Source: Conidiobolus incongruus B7586
Lineage: Eukaryota; Entomophthoromycota; Entomophthoromycetes; Entomophthorales; Conidiobolaceae
DNA: 11,972 bases
NCBI GenBank assembly: GCA_000697335.1
Contig: JNEM01014682.1
Coordinates: 1-11,972 of the forward strand
Reading direction: 5' to 3'
Shown one piece after another: positions 1 through 10,080 of the stretch. Below the pieces are notes generated by a model, which did not search any database, was not told where the DNA came from, and saw only the letters and a list, made by a program, of their open reading frames with translations. Positions within the stretch are counted from its first letter, which is position 1. Each line of letters starts with the position of its first letter. A program made the position numbers and the translations under genes.

Positions 1-206
1 AAAATTTTGTAATATATATTTGATTAAATAATCTTAAATATTTATTCTTTTATCTAATTACAAAAATCCAGCAATTACAAACTTAATCATTATTAATTAA
101 GGAAATAAAGAATTTACTTTATTATCCTAAAAACACTATTAATTTATGATTTCTTAATTTCACATAAAAATTTTTTAAGAAATAAAAAAATAATTAAAAT
201 ATTTTG

Positions 207-234
207 AAACATTTAATAATAATAATAAATGTTT
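207..234. repeat. Inverted repeat with a (TAA)5 loop
   Basis: A 9-base arm at 207-215 (AAACATTTA) is matched perfectly by its reverse complement at 226-234 (TAAATGTTT). The loop lies in a (TAA)5 tract at 214-228. The pairing extends by one G-T and one T-A pair outside the arms. It could form a hairpin or cruciform. In DNA this AT-rich such repeats also arise by chance, so no function is claimed. Confidence 0.45.
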
Positions 235-576
235 TATAATAATTTTGATCTCAAACATTATTATTTTTGACATTTAACAAAAAGCTTATAGAAAAATTTA
301 ACTTATTATATGATATTACAATTAGTTAAAGATTGTTAAAAAAATCAAAAAAATCTTTTTAGTTTTCCAGAATTAAATTAATATAGGGATTTATCAATAT
401 TTAAATTTATATTAAAAAATTATAAATAATAATCAATCAAAATATAATATTGTTATTCCTTTATAAGTATCTAATCATATTTATCAACAAATCTAAAATA
501 ATTCTAATAGATTCTTAATTTAAATAAGAGAAAGTTAACTTATTAATTTCAATTTATTTATTTTCAACATATACCT

Positions 577-607
577 ATATTATCATTGAAAAAAAATATG
601 ATAATAT
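577..607. repeat. Inverted repeat, 10-base arms
   Basis: The arm at 577-586 (ATATTATCAT) is the exact reverse complement of 598-607 (ATGATAATAT). An 11-base, A-rich loop separates them. It is visible directly in the sequence. It may be chance in this composition, and no gene end lies nearby to suggest a terminator. Confidence 0.4.
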
Positions 608-730
608 CAAAGCTATTTTATAAATATTATTTTTAAATAATTTTACCTTTAATTTAAATTCACACACTATTATAATAAATCAAAATATTCAATTAATCAC
701 TGATTTCAAAAGTTTCTATTATTTTCCCAT

Positions 731-747
731 ATGGTTAATAAAACCAT
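731..747. repeat. Short hairpin, 6-base stem with two G-C pairs
   Basis: ATGGTT at 731-736 pairs with AACCAT at 742-747 across a 5-base loop. The two G-C pairs make it slightly more stable than most AT-only palindromes here. It is followed by TTTT, but with no gene upstream there is no reason to call it a terminator. Confidence 0.35.
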
Positions 748-2358
748 TTTTATTATTAATAATTATTACACTTTTAAATTTATTCACTAACAATTGAAAT
801 TTTAAGATAAATAATTAAAGGTTATAATAAGAAAAATAAATTGTATTAAGTTACCTATATTTATCAAATTTAATTATTATATCATATTATCATTAATATA
901 TCAAAAGAATTTATCTTTATTACTAAATATATTAATAATTAACTCAATTTAAAAATTGCTTTGAAACTTTATTAATTTATTTCTATATGCTATTTTATTT
1001 TGATATAATATGAATTATTTTAATTTAACTTTTAATTAATAATGATATTAAACTAATGGATTATAAAAAAAATTAAAATTATCTAGTAATTTTTTTAAAA
1101 TAAAATTAATATGTTTGTTTAACAAAAAAAATTCAACATTAAACTCATCTTGAATCTAAAATAAATTGAATATTTTTTTGATTATATTATTGTCCGAAAA
1201 TATTATTTTAATATTACCTCATATATAGAAAATTAATCCTATCTTTTATAAATCTAAAATTTAAACTTATTTACTAAATTCTATCATTTTTTTCTTTGAT
1301 TAAAAATCCCAAAATTAAATCTCTTTTTTAATTGATAATGACAAGAAGAATACTATATCATTTGTATAATTCAATATATTTTAATTATAAATAAGAAATT
1401 ATATTGAAATAGCTTTAATTAAGAACTATTAGAGAATATTAATTGATTTTTAACAACATTTTTATTTTCAAAAATATATAGTATGTTTCACTATTTAGAA
1501 ATCTATTTAAAGAATAATGAAAGATTATTTCTTTAAATTGATGAAAATTATTATATGATAAATTATTTATTAAATATAAATTTCATTTTTTTTTAATAAA
1601 AAATTTGATTGAATCCATAATATCAAATATATTAATAGTATATGTTTTTTTGTTTAATTTTTTTAAAAATATTTTTATATTATTCGTTAATATTTGACCT
1701 ATTTTCTATCATTACAATATTATATTAACATTACTTTAAATAAATGTTAATACATTAAGGACATATCTAAGTATTTTGTTTAATTAAATTTTATTTATAT
1801 TTTCATATTATTTTGTTATTATTACAACAGATTACTTTGTAATTAAGTCTATTTTTATTCTATCCTAGTAAAATTACAATTATGCTTATAAAGCTATTTA
1901 CCTTCAAATTTTGAAAAATATTTAAGATAATTTTAATTATAATTATTATTATATAGAAATACAATCAAATTGATGTTATATTTTGCTGTTTATAGCAAGT
2001 TTTAAAAATAAATTATAATATTATACTTAGTAAACTTCTTCAACTTTTTAATATAATTGTTATGATTAAAAATGTCTATATTGGTATATATTAAATTTAA
2101 ATAATCTTGTTTTCTAATTTAATTAATACTATTAAATATTCCAACTTATTTCAAAATATATAATTCATTATTGGATTAAATTTATTTTTCAAATAGTATA
2201 TATATAGAATAATAAAGATAAAATAATAATTTCAATATATTTTATTAAAAATATTATATAATATTGAATTTGTGATTGATATTCTTCAAAATCATAAATT
2301 ATAAATCAAAAGATAATAAGAATTTGATTATATACTTATAATTATATATTTTCCTTAA

Positions 2359-2411
2359 ATATTAAATTCGAGTCAATATACTCAATAATATAGGAGTACT
2401 GAATTTAATAT
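2359..2411. repeat. Nested inverted repeat
   Basis: The outer arms at 2359-2369 (ATATTAAATTC) and 2401-2411 (GAATTTAATAT) are perfect 11-base reverse complements. The 31 bases between them hold a second pairing: either GAGT 2370-2373 with ACTC 2380-2383, or TACTC 2379-2383 with GAGTA 2394-2398. A 6-base palindrome (AGTACT, 2395-2400) overlaps the right inner arm. The result is a stem with an inner hairpin. No family is recognised. It is the most structured inverted repeat I found in the left half. Confidence 0.45.
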
Positions 2412-3860
2412 ATATTATTTGTTTAAATAATAATAGATTTAAATTTTTATTATATTAATATAAATTAATATTATAAGTATAATAAGAAAATTGATTTTTT
2501 GTTCAAATATTTTATATTTTTAAATAGTCTAATATTGTTTTAAAATATTGTTTCATATATTATAATTTAGCATATATAATATTTAATTTGACTTTATTTA
2601 CTAAGTTGATATTAAAAAAAAATAGTTATAACCTGTATTAATGATAGAGGAATCAATCATCAATAGATAAATATATTTTGATCATAAAATTGTTGTATAA
2701 CATATTTAATATTAATATCAAGTAATATGAATTGCAAAACAAAATATATATAACAATCAAATTATTGAAAATTATAATTAATTAAATTTTTATAAGGTAA
2801 TGAATAGGAAAAAAATATTTATTTTAATATTAATCAAATGTGGAATTAAATATTTCAAAAATTTAATGATAATCTATTAATAAAATATTGTATTCACAAA
2901 ATTATATTGACAATAACTTTATATAAAATTTGAAAATATATTCTTTAATTGAAATTTATAGTGTTAAATGACCAATAAAAGATATAATTAACAATCGATA
3001 CAATTAAATATAAATAATTAAAAATAATGTGAAAGTTAATGATTTTTATTATATTAATAGAATCAATGTTCATAAAACATTTTTTGAATATTTATTATAT
3101 TTTAATTGTATTTCCTATTTTATTATATTTTTATCTTGTAAATTTTTTATTATTTGAAATAAATGAAAAGATTATTATTGATATAAATAAATATCTATTC
3201 AAGACTATAACTAAATAATCAAAAATTTATTATTTTAATTTAAAATACAACTTAATAAATGTTTATATCAAAATATAAACATATATAAAATCTTATAATA
3301 AAAATTCTTAACATTTCAATTTTTATATAATATTATTTTTTTATGAAATTTGAATTTTTATAAATTTCAAAATATGATTTAGAGATTTATTATGAATTTT
3401 TCTAATACGATATAGTCTGTTTAATTTCATATATTTTATTAATTACACCATTTTGATAAAATCGATAATTACGACTAAAAATATTGATTCAAATTATACT
3501 TTTTTTAATATTTACAATCAATTCAACTAATAAAAATTCAGAATTAATATTATAATATGAATCAATATAAATCATTTGATCATTTCAATTAGTTTAACCT
3601 GACTTTCTCAATATTTCATAAAATAACCAATTATTAATCCATATCTCTATTGAAATTGATAATTTATCATTTAATTAATTAATCATGAATATAAATGAAA
3701 TATTAAATTTCAAAGATTACAAACGACATGAATATTTATTCAAACTGATAACTATTAGAGGGATATTTTTAATTTTTGAATATTTTGATTAAAATAACTT
3801 AATAAAAATTATAAAATGTTAGAATACATTGTTATAACTATCAATTATTAAATTTGATTT

Positions 3861-3886
3861 CTAATTTTCTAATTTTCTAATTTTCT
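3861..3886. repeat. Short tandem repeat, CTAATTTT x 3.25
   Basis: The 8-base unit CTAATTTT is repeated perfectly three times (3861-3868, 3869-3876, 3877-3884), followed by the first two bases of a fourth copy. This is a minisatellite-like tract of the kind produced by replication slippage. It is one of very few perfect non-TA tandem arrays in the window. Confidence 0.8.
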
Positions 3887-4180
3887 GAATGATTAAACCT
3901 AATTTAATCAATGATATTAATAATTGTATAAATATATCAAGAGTTATATTATTAAGTACAAATTATTAATGATCTATCAAACTAGATTGAAAATTTTATA
4001 AAAATTTTCATAAAACTATATATTTTCATTAATTGATATGATGGTTGAAAATATCTATATATGAAGGTATTTGATTTGAAGAATGAATAATTCTATATAA
4101 AATTTATAATTCATAAATTTAAATGTCAACAAAATTTTAAATAATTACTTACATATTGATATCTACTTCAAATTACATAT

Positions 4181-4203
4181 ATTTTAATTATTTTAATTAT
4201 TTT
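4181..4203. repeat. Short tandem repeat, ATTTTAATT x 2.5
   Basis: The 9-base unit ATTTTAATT occurs twice in perfect tandem (4181-4189, 4190-4198), followed by a partial third copy ATTTT (4199-4203). It fits slippage, and chance is possible given that the unit contains only A and T. Confidence 0.5.
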
Positions 4204-5340
4204 CCAAGTATTATATTTGAATCAATATTCAATTATTATATTCATTAAATATTGAATTTCTATATCTTAATATTTTTGATATTTATTAGAATTATTTATT
4301 TTAAATCTATATTAAATTAATATATATTTTGATTATGATAACCAAAATAAACATTATATTTCAAATATTAACAAAACATCTTTATTTACTTATTACAAAA
4401 TTAATAGTATTATAGGATATTTCTTAATTATTAATTTATTTAATTGATAATTCAATTGTAATTTATGAAAATTTAATTATGATAATAACGCAAACATTAT
4501 ACTTTAACAAATTTCAATACTAATTATACAGTTTGAATTTTAAATATAACATACCAATGGAAAATTTTATTATATACTCAAGAGTCAAATATTAATAAAA
4601 TGTTTAAAATTTTAATTCAACCAAATAATTTCATTTATATATTCAATTCAATGTTTTATTTTAATATATAATTATTTTAAAAAATATGTAACAAAATAAT
4701 AATGGATATTAGGTTGTTTGATTAACTTTTTTTGATTATAATTTAATTTAAACTTATTAATTTGAAAATATTAGGATTTTGAAGCTAATATTATTAATAA
4801 AGTTACTACAAAGTTCAATATTTTTTATTTATTTGGATATTTATATTTAAATTGTTGCATATTTTATTAAAAAATCCTAAATATTGTTGAAAAATTTGTT
4901 TACTTAGTAATTATAGATTTTAAGGTTGCTTATTAAAAATAAATCAATTATCAGAACTGAATATATAACAAATATTTTATTTTCAATAATGTAATAAATT
5001 TATTGAGTTATATCAATTTAATATATAATATATATAATTATTTATCTTTACATTTGCTTTGAATTTGTGATTATAAAAATATATAATTTTAATGAATAAT
5101 TAAAAATTTTTGATAATGAATAAATTTTAAAACAACAGACAAATTATATTTAAAAATATCATTTATCACTTGAATTTTACCTTTAATCAACTACTATTAA
5201 CAAAAAATGATTGCAAAAATTTTCAAATAATATTAGTCAAATACTTTCAACAAAATTTATTGTATTAATCAGAAATATATTTTAACTAAATTATTTTGTT
5301 TTAATTATTTATAATATGATTCAAAATATAATTCAAGTAT

Positions 5341-5367
5341 TATATATAATTATATATATATATATAA
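5341..5367. repeat. TA microsatellite
   Basis: A pure (TA)8 tract runs at 5351-5366. It is preceded by TATATATAAT at 5341-5350, which makes an interrupted TA tract of about 26 bases. It is a simple-sequence repeat with no further signal around it. Confidence 0.8.
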
Positions 5368-6163
5368 ATAAATTTTTAAATTCATATATTTTTTCAAGCT
5401 AACAATGAAATTAATATGGGTATATAATTTAATTATTACTATGTTTTTATATTAATTTATATTATTTTTATTATTTAATCATTTATATATCATTTTATTT
5501 TTCAATATTTAGTTTCAGTAGTTATTAGACATTATTCCAAATTTTTTTATAATTAATATGTTAAAAATATTAATTTTGAATAAAGTAAAAAATCATTTCA
5601 TAATATATCAAAACACTTTTTCGATTAAAATATTTAACTTTAACAGAATATTAACAAGACTAATATGAGTTAATACTCAAAATCATAAATTTAAATAATT
5701 TTATAGTATTATTAATTTTTTGTATAATTAATGATTTTTAAATACATATTTATTTCCGATACAAAAGACATTAGGAATTATACAAAAAATGTAAAATATT
5801 CAATATTATTGTGAATTATTAATATTTATAATATTTTAATAATTATTTAAATTTTAAAATATCAAATGATCAATAAGTATAATAAATTATGTATTAATTT
5901 ATAAAATTTTCAAATTTTTGGCTTATATTTTATCAAAAAAAATTTCATATTATATATTTGAAAATAATTTATTGTTGAATTAATATTCAATGTTAAATAA
6001 TTAAAATATATAACTTCTTATTTCAATTTTTCCATATAATTATAAAATTACGAATTCAATTATTGTATTAAATATTTTTTCAAAAATTTTAATTATAAAA
6101 TGATTGAGTGTTTGAAGTGTATTTAGTATTTATATCATCAATATATCTATACAGTTTTTATTA

Positions 6164-6193
6164 TTCAATTTGAACGAAATATTTCAATTTGAA
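6164..6193. repeat. Two copies of TTCAATTTGAA
   Basis: The 11-base near-palindrome TTCAATTTGAA occurs at 6164-6174 and again at 6183-6193, with starts 19 bases apart. Paired near-palindromes can be binding sites, but TTCAA and TTGAA are the commonest G/C-containing words in this region, so chance is the simplest reading. Confidence 0.35.
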
Positions 6194-6822
6194 TTTTGGC
6201 TTTTAATAATGTTAAAAGAGTTTCCATTTGCAAGAAATGACTATATATAATATCCTTTATATACTTTAAATCAATAAAATTTCTGTTCGAAATTATTAAT
6301 TAAAATATCGAATTTAAAATAACAAGTCCTTTGGATTAATAATAAATTTAGATAATATTTTAATGATTTTATTATTTACATAATTATTATATATGTTGTT
6401 AATGATATTCATTAAATTAATAATTATACTTTTATATTTTATTTCAATAATTATTATAACTGAAATATAATAAAATTTTATTTTTTTATAAATAATTAAA
6501 TTGATTCTGAATTATAGGTGCAGAGTATTAACATAAAATTAAATTCCATTTTTTAAATTTTTCTGAATTAATCAAAGATTTATTTGAATTCAATATAGCT
6601 CTTAAAAAGGTGATTTTGAATAAATCTGTTGTACTCGATTTATATGAAATCTTATTATCAATTGATTTATGAAATTAACTCAATTAAAATTTATACTTAT
6701 CCAAAATATTTATATCATTTTAATCAATAGTTTGAATTACAAAAATTAATATTTGATACTATAAAGTAAATTAATCCAAATATATTTGAACACATCTATA
6801 TTCAAATTTTTTGATATTGAAA

Positions 6823-6843
6823 TTAATTATAAACTATAATTAA
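6823..6843. repeat. AT-only inverted repeat, 9-base arms
   Basis: TTAATTATA at 6823-6831 is the exact reverse complement of TATAATTAA at 6835-6843, with a 3-base loop (AAC). All stem pairs are A-T. It is probably a chance product of composition. Confidence 0.35.
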
Positions 6844-7301
6844 AATAATATAAGTTAAAATAGAGATAATAAAGAAAAATAATCAATTCATAATTGATAA
6901 AATGATTCAATCAAATTTATTATTTTTATATAGCATATTAAATTAAATTATTAAATTTAATTAGTTTAATATAAATTCTCTAGTATTATATCTTGATCAT
7001 TCCTCATTTAAATGATATAGGAATATTTATTCTGATTCAATTATTCATAATTTATTTTACATTAAAATTATTTCAAAATTAATATCATTTTCAATTGATA
7101 TAGTGTTTAACTAAGATATTTCCAATTTTGACTTTTTAATTAAAAAATACTTAAAATAGAATATTTTGATCTAAATTTATTTATTTACATAATTATTAAA
7201 TAACAATAAATAATCAAATTAAATTATAATTATATATTTTGCTTAAGATATTAGTTTGATTAATTTGGTTGATAAAACTAAATAATAATCTATTATATAT
7301 A

Positions 7302-7325
7302 AATATTCACATATTAATATTCACA
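7302..7325. repeat. Direct repeat of AATATTCACA
   Basis: The 10-base string AATATTCACA occurs at 7302-7311 and at 7316-7325, a 14-base period with a 4-base spacer. It may be a decayed tandem duplication. Confidence 0.4.
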
Positions 7326-8111
7326 AAAGATGAAAATAAAAAATTGAGATTTGAAATATATATTATGAATATTGTTATTATTTTTTTCAATTTAATAAAT
7401 TTTAATTAATTTATTGAAAGTCAAATTATTTAAATTATTGATAAAGTTTATATTTCATAATATATACTCTAGGTTATATATCTATATATTTCCTTTTTTC
7501 AAATATATTTATGATTTTTAATTATTATAAAATTAACAAAATTTGATTTATTTTATATATACCTTGTTATGATTAATAAAAATAGTTTATATTTTTGATA
7601 ATTTTTGAATATGATATTGAATTAAATTTAAATTCTAATTGAAATATTTTTTAGAAAATTATCTTTTATTAAACTAGATTATTGATGTTAATCAAAATTA
7701 TTTCATTTAATATTCTGCAATTAATTAAATAATAATTATTTTTTACTAACTTAACTATAAAATCAAACTTAGATATTAATTTTTTAGGAAATACAAAATT
7801 ATATAAGATTTATTCGAATTAAAATAATTAACTAGAATTTTAATCCCAAGTAGAATTGATAGTTAATATTATTAACTTTACTCAATAATATATATTTTAT
7901 AAGATTATTATAATAATATAATATTAACGGTTTGGTTTTGAATTTTTAATTTAATTGATCAAACTTTAAAAAATCTGAAATATCATTATTTCAATTATTC
8001 ATTCGAATATTCATAATCAAATATCAAAACAATTGATTATTGAAATTATTTATATTACTTTATATTATTATATTAAAATAAAACTCTTTATGTTTTAAAA
8101 TTATAAAATAG

Positions 8112-8132
8112 AACTTGTAATTATAACAAGTT
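8112..8132. repeat. Hairpin, 7-base stem followed by T-rich sequence
   Basis: AACTTGT at 8112-8118 pairs perfectly with ACAAGTT at 8126-8132 across a 7-base loop. G-T, A-T and T-A pairs extend the stem outward. The right side runs into TTAATTTT, which resembles a bacterial intrinsic terminator in outline. There is no upstream gene and the stem is AT-rich, so I list it only as an inverted repeat. Confidence 0.4.
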
Positions 8133-8750
8133 TTAATTTTATATAAACACATTATTCCAAAGATTGTATTGAATATTCTAATCATATTTTCTTATATTTT
8201 TTCAAATAAATTATTTTTTTAACAATAAATAAATTTTTAGTCGTTATAAATATTAAAATTATCTACTAACAAAAAAAATTCAAAATATTTTCTATTAATA
8301 ATCACTATTTCAACGAATCTAGTTAATTTTCCAATATGATTTTTATAAGTAATAAAAACATTATTATATTAAGCTTGCAAATTAGTTATAACTGATATAA
8401 TTTATTAATTTTATATCTTATAATTAATTTTTATTTTTTATTAAATTTTTCTGTTAATATTCAGTATCTAAATTTTTGATAATATTTTGTTTAAAATTAA
8501 TTATTAAAACTCAAATAAAATATATTTTAATATTATAATGTTGTAATAAGTTAATCAAGAAAATTAATATTATATTAAATTATAACTAAATTATTATTTC
8601 AAATTATTAAGTTAAGATGTATAATATAAATATTTTTATTAATATTAAGTAATAAAATTTTGATTAAACTTATAAATTATATTAAAATTTTATCATAAAT
8701 ATAGAAAATTGTATTTGTCTATAAAAATTAAATATTAATTAAATCATATA

Positions 8751-8764
8751 ATATATATATATAT
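8751..8764. repeat. AT microsatellite
   Basis: A pure (AT)7 tract, preceded by CATATA, making a slightly longer interrupted AT tract. It is simple sequence only. Confidence 0.75.
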
Positions 8765-9560
8765 TTATACTTATCATTAATTGAATTATAAAACACAATC
8801 CATATAGACTATTTTGTAATTATAATATTTATCAAATATATTTAACTTGTTTATCATAAATATAAGAATAGTTTTTTAATTAATAATTTTTAAATATATA
8901 ATTTATTATGATACATTATATTGGTATTAATTCTTTTAAATTTTATAATAAAATTAAAAATAAATATCTTGTTTAATGATATACATTTTTCAAAATCATT
9001 TTGATTTATTTAATTTAAATATATTAGCAATATATTTTAAAAAAATTCAAAATCTATCTTTTATTTTACATTTAATTAAATTTTAGAAAAACAAAGTATT
9101 ATATTAGAAAATAATCAAAAATCAAACTAAATAAATAATCAATTATCGTTAAATATCTTTAATATAATACTAAATGTCATTTTTATTTTTTGATTATCAT
9201 TTCAATAATAATTTTAAAATTTTTTTAAATCTATTATATTTTAAATTATAACAATAATTGAATTTTGATTTAAATTTTGAATAAATCTAATATTAACAAT
9301 TTTTATAGTATTATTATCTTTTTTATATTCCAATTAATTAAAATAATTTTATAATAAAGCTATATATTTATTACAATTATCATATCAATAATATCTATAA
9401 TATTTTATTTAAAATATATATAAGTTTATATTTATATTGATGATAAAATTTAGAAATTTAATAATTTTAGACATAATAATATTATTTCATATTTAATTAT
9501 AATATATTACTCCATGAAATAATTTAATTATTAATTTAATTAAGAATATATGTAAATCAT

Positions 9561-9579
9561 TATATATATATATATATAT
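9561..9579. repeat. TA microsatellite near the adapter
   Basis: A pure TA tract of 9.5 units, the longest simple-sequence run I noticed. It ends 38 bases before the Tn5 mosaic-end string at 9618. Such tracts are hard to assemble and may have helped a false join at this place; that link is inference. Confidence 0.8.
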
Positions 9580-9585
9580 TCATTA

Positions 9586-9649
9586 TTAATTAAATTTATA
9601 TATCGTTAATACTGTGTCTGTCTCTTATACACATCTTAAATTTAATTAA
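9586..9649. repeat. 13-base inverted repeat flanking the adapter string
   Basis: TTAATTAAATTTA at 9586-9598 is the exact reverse complement of TAAATTTAATTAA at 9637-9649. The right arm begins at the first base after the mosaic end. The left arm ends 19 bases before it. Matching stops after 13 bases. Since the arm holds only A and T and includes the common word TTAATTAA, chance cannot be excluded, but the placement fits a fold-back or inverted chimera around adapter sequence. Confidence 0.5.
9618..9636 (-). other. Tn5 mosaic end / Nextera adapter sequence (probable artefact)
   Basis: CTGTCTCTTATACACATCT is an exact 19-base match, from memory, to the reverse complement of the Tn5 mosaic end AGATGTGTATAAGAGACAG used in Nextera-type libraries. 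The + strand orientation is that seen when a read runs through its insert into the adapter. The string holds 7 G+C in 19 bases, inside DNA of about 8%. No adapter tail (read 1 or read 2 primer sequence) follows, and no IS50 sequence is present, so a real Tn5 insertion is not supported. The likely explanation is an untrimmed adapter built into the contig. The flanks may not be neighbours in the genome. Confidence 0.95.
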
Positions 9650-10080
9650 ATATAATATATCTTTATGCAAATTTTATATATTATAATTTGAATATATATA
9701 TGATATTTTCAAAAAAATTTATTTTGAAAATGGTTATAATATTAATTCAAAAATATAAAGTTTGAAATCTTTTATATTTATAATGTTTTTAATCATAATT
9801 ATTGTATTAACTTAATAAAAAATTATTCTTTTATATTTTATAATATTTAACTCAATAATTAATTAATTTGATTGATATTAATTTATTTATTTAAGGTTAT
9901 AATAAATCAATTTATATATATTTCTTGGCCTTTGTATATATTGAATATATATAATTTTTTATTATTGCTTTAATAATTTTTATTTAATTATAATGCAAAA
10001 TGGAAAAATTTTATTATTTTAGATAAATAAAATAAATATATAATATATAATTAATAGTTTGATTTATTTTTAATAACTTT
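9637..10080. other. AT-rich non-coding DNA between the adapter and the G+C-richer block
   Basis: No gene can be supported. The sequence resembles 7901-9617 in composition, for example 4 G+C in 60 bases at 10021-10080. It holds one 10-base perfect inverted repeat, listed separately, and a lone GGCC at 9927-9930. Its join to the left is suspect because of the adapter string. Confidence 0.7.
9705..9731. repeat. Inverted repeat, 10-base arms
   Basis: ATTTTCAAAA at 9705-9714 is the exact reverse complement of TTTTGAAAAT at 9722-9731, with a 7-base loop. It is visible directly. It lies within 100 bases of the suspect join. No role is assigned. Confidence 0.4.

Larger units (their letters stand above)
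1..3860. other. AT-rich non-coding DNA, left part
   Basis: No gene can be supported in this stretch. TAA, TAG and TGA are dense wherever I read it on either strand, and no translated piece resembles a known protein. A hand count at 421-720 gives 32 C and 11 G, about 14% G+C; much of the rest looks lower. The DNA is not simple-sequence: homopolymer runs stay short (mostly nine bases or fewer) and mixed words dominate. I see no CpG before about position 1192. The stretch contains a (TAA)5 tract and several short inverted repeats, listed separately. It reads as intergenic, intronic or heterochromatic DNA; which of these cannot be decided from sequence alone. Confidence 0.75.
3887..7900. other. 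AT-rich non-coding DNA, middle part
   Basis: No gene can be supported. A hand count at 6601-6960 gives 51 G+C in 360 bases (about 14%). The remaining C and G sit mostly in words such as TCAA, TTCAA, TTGA and TTGAA. In 5161-5280, 9 of 15 C are followed by A and none by G. A few CpG are scattered here (for example near 5621, 6174, 6287 and 6635). Short tandem and near-palindromic repeats occur but nothing longer. No coding, RNA or mobile element signature was recognised. Confidence 0.75.
7901..9617. other. AT-rich non-coding DNA, lower G+C than the middle part
   Basis: No gene can be supported. Hand counts give 14 G+C in 180 bases at 8581-8760 and 15 in 180 at 9421-9600, about 8%, clearly below the roughly 14% counted at 6601-6960. 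Two TA microsatellites and two hairpins lie here and are listed separately. The stretch ends at the adapter-like string at 9618, so its link to what follows is uncertain. Confidence 0.7.

Noticed and set aside
6372-7198. An exact 18-base direct repeat at 6372-6389 and 7181-7198
   Set aside because: With almost only A and T, matches of this length between distant sites are expected several times in 12 kb, and the flanks do not match.
3500-7900. RIP-mutated fungal repeat
   Set aside because: CpA is retained at high frequency, opposite to what RIP leaves behind.
8112-8140. Intrinsic terminator
   Set aside because: There is no gene upstream, the stem has only two G-C pairs, and T-rich sequence is everywhere.
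9618-9636. A natural Tn5/IS50 insertion
   Set aside because: Only a 19-base end is present, without transposase, resistance genes or a second end, and the string is the standard adapter sequence.
818-9905. A shared 13-mer AAGGTTATAATAA at 818-830 and 9893-9905
   Set aside because: The flanks differ, and such short matches are expected by chance in this composition.
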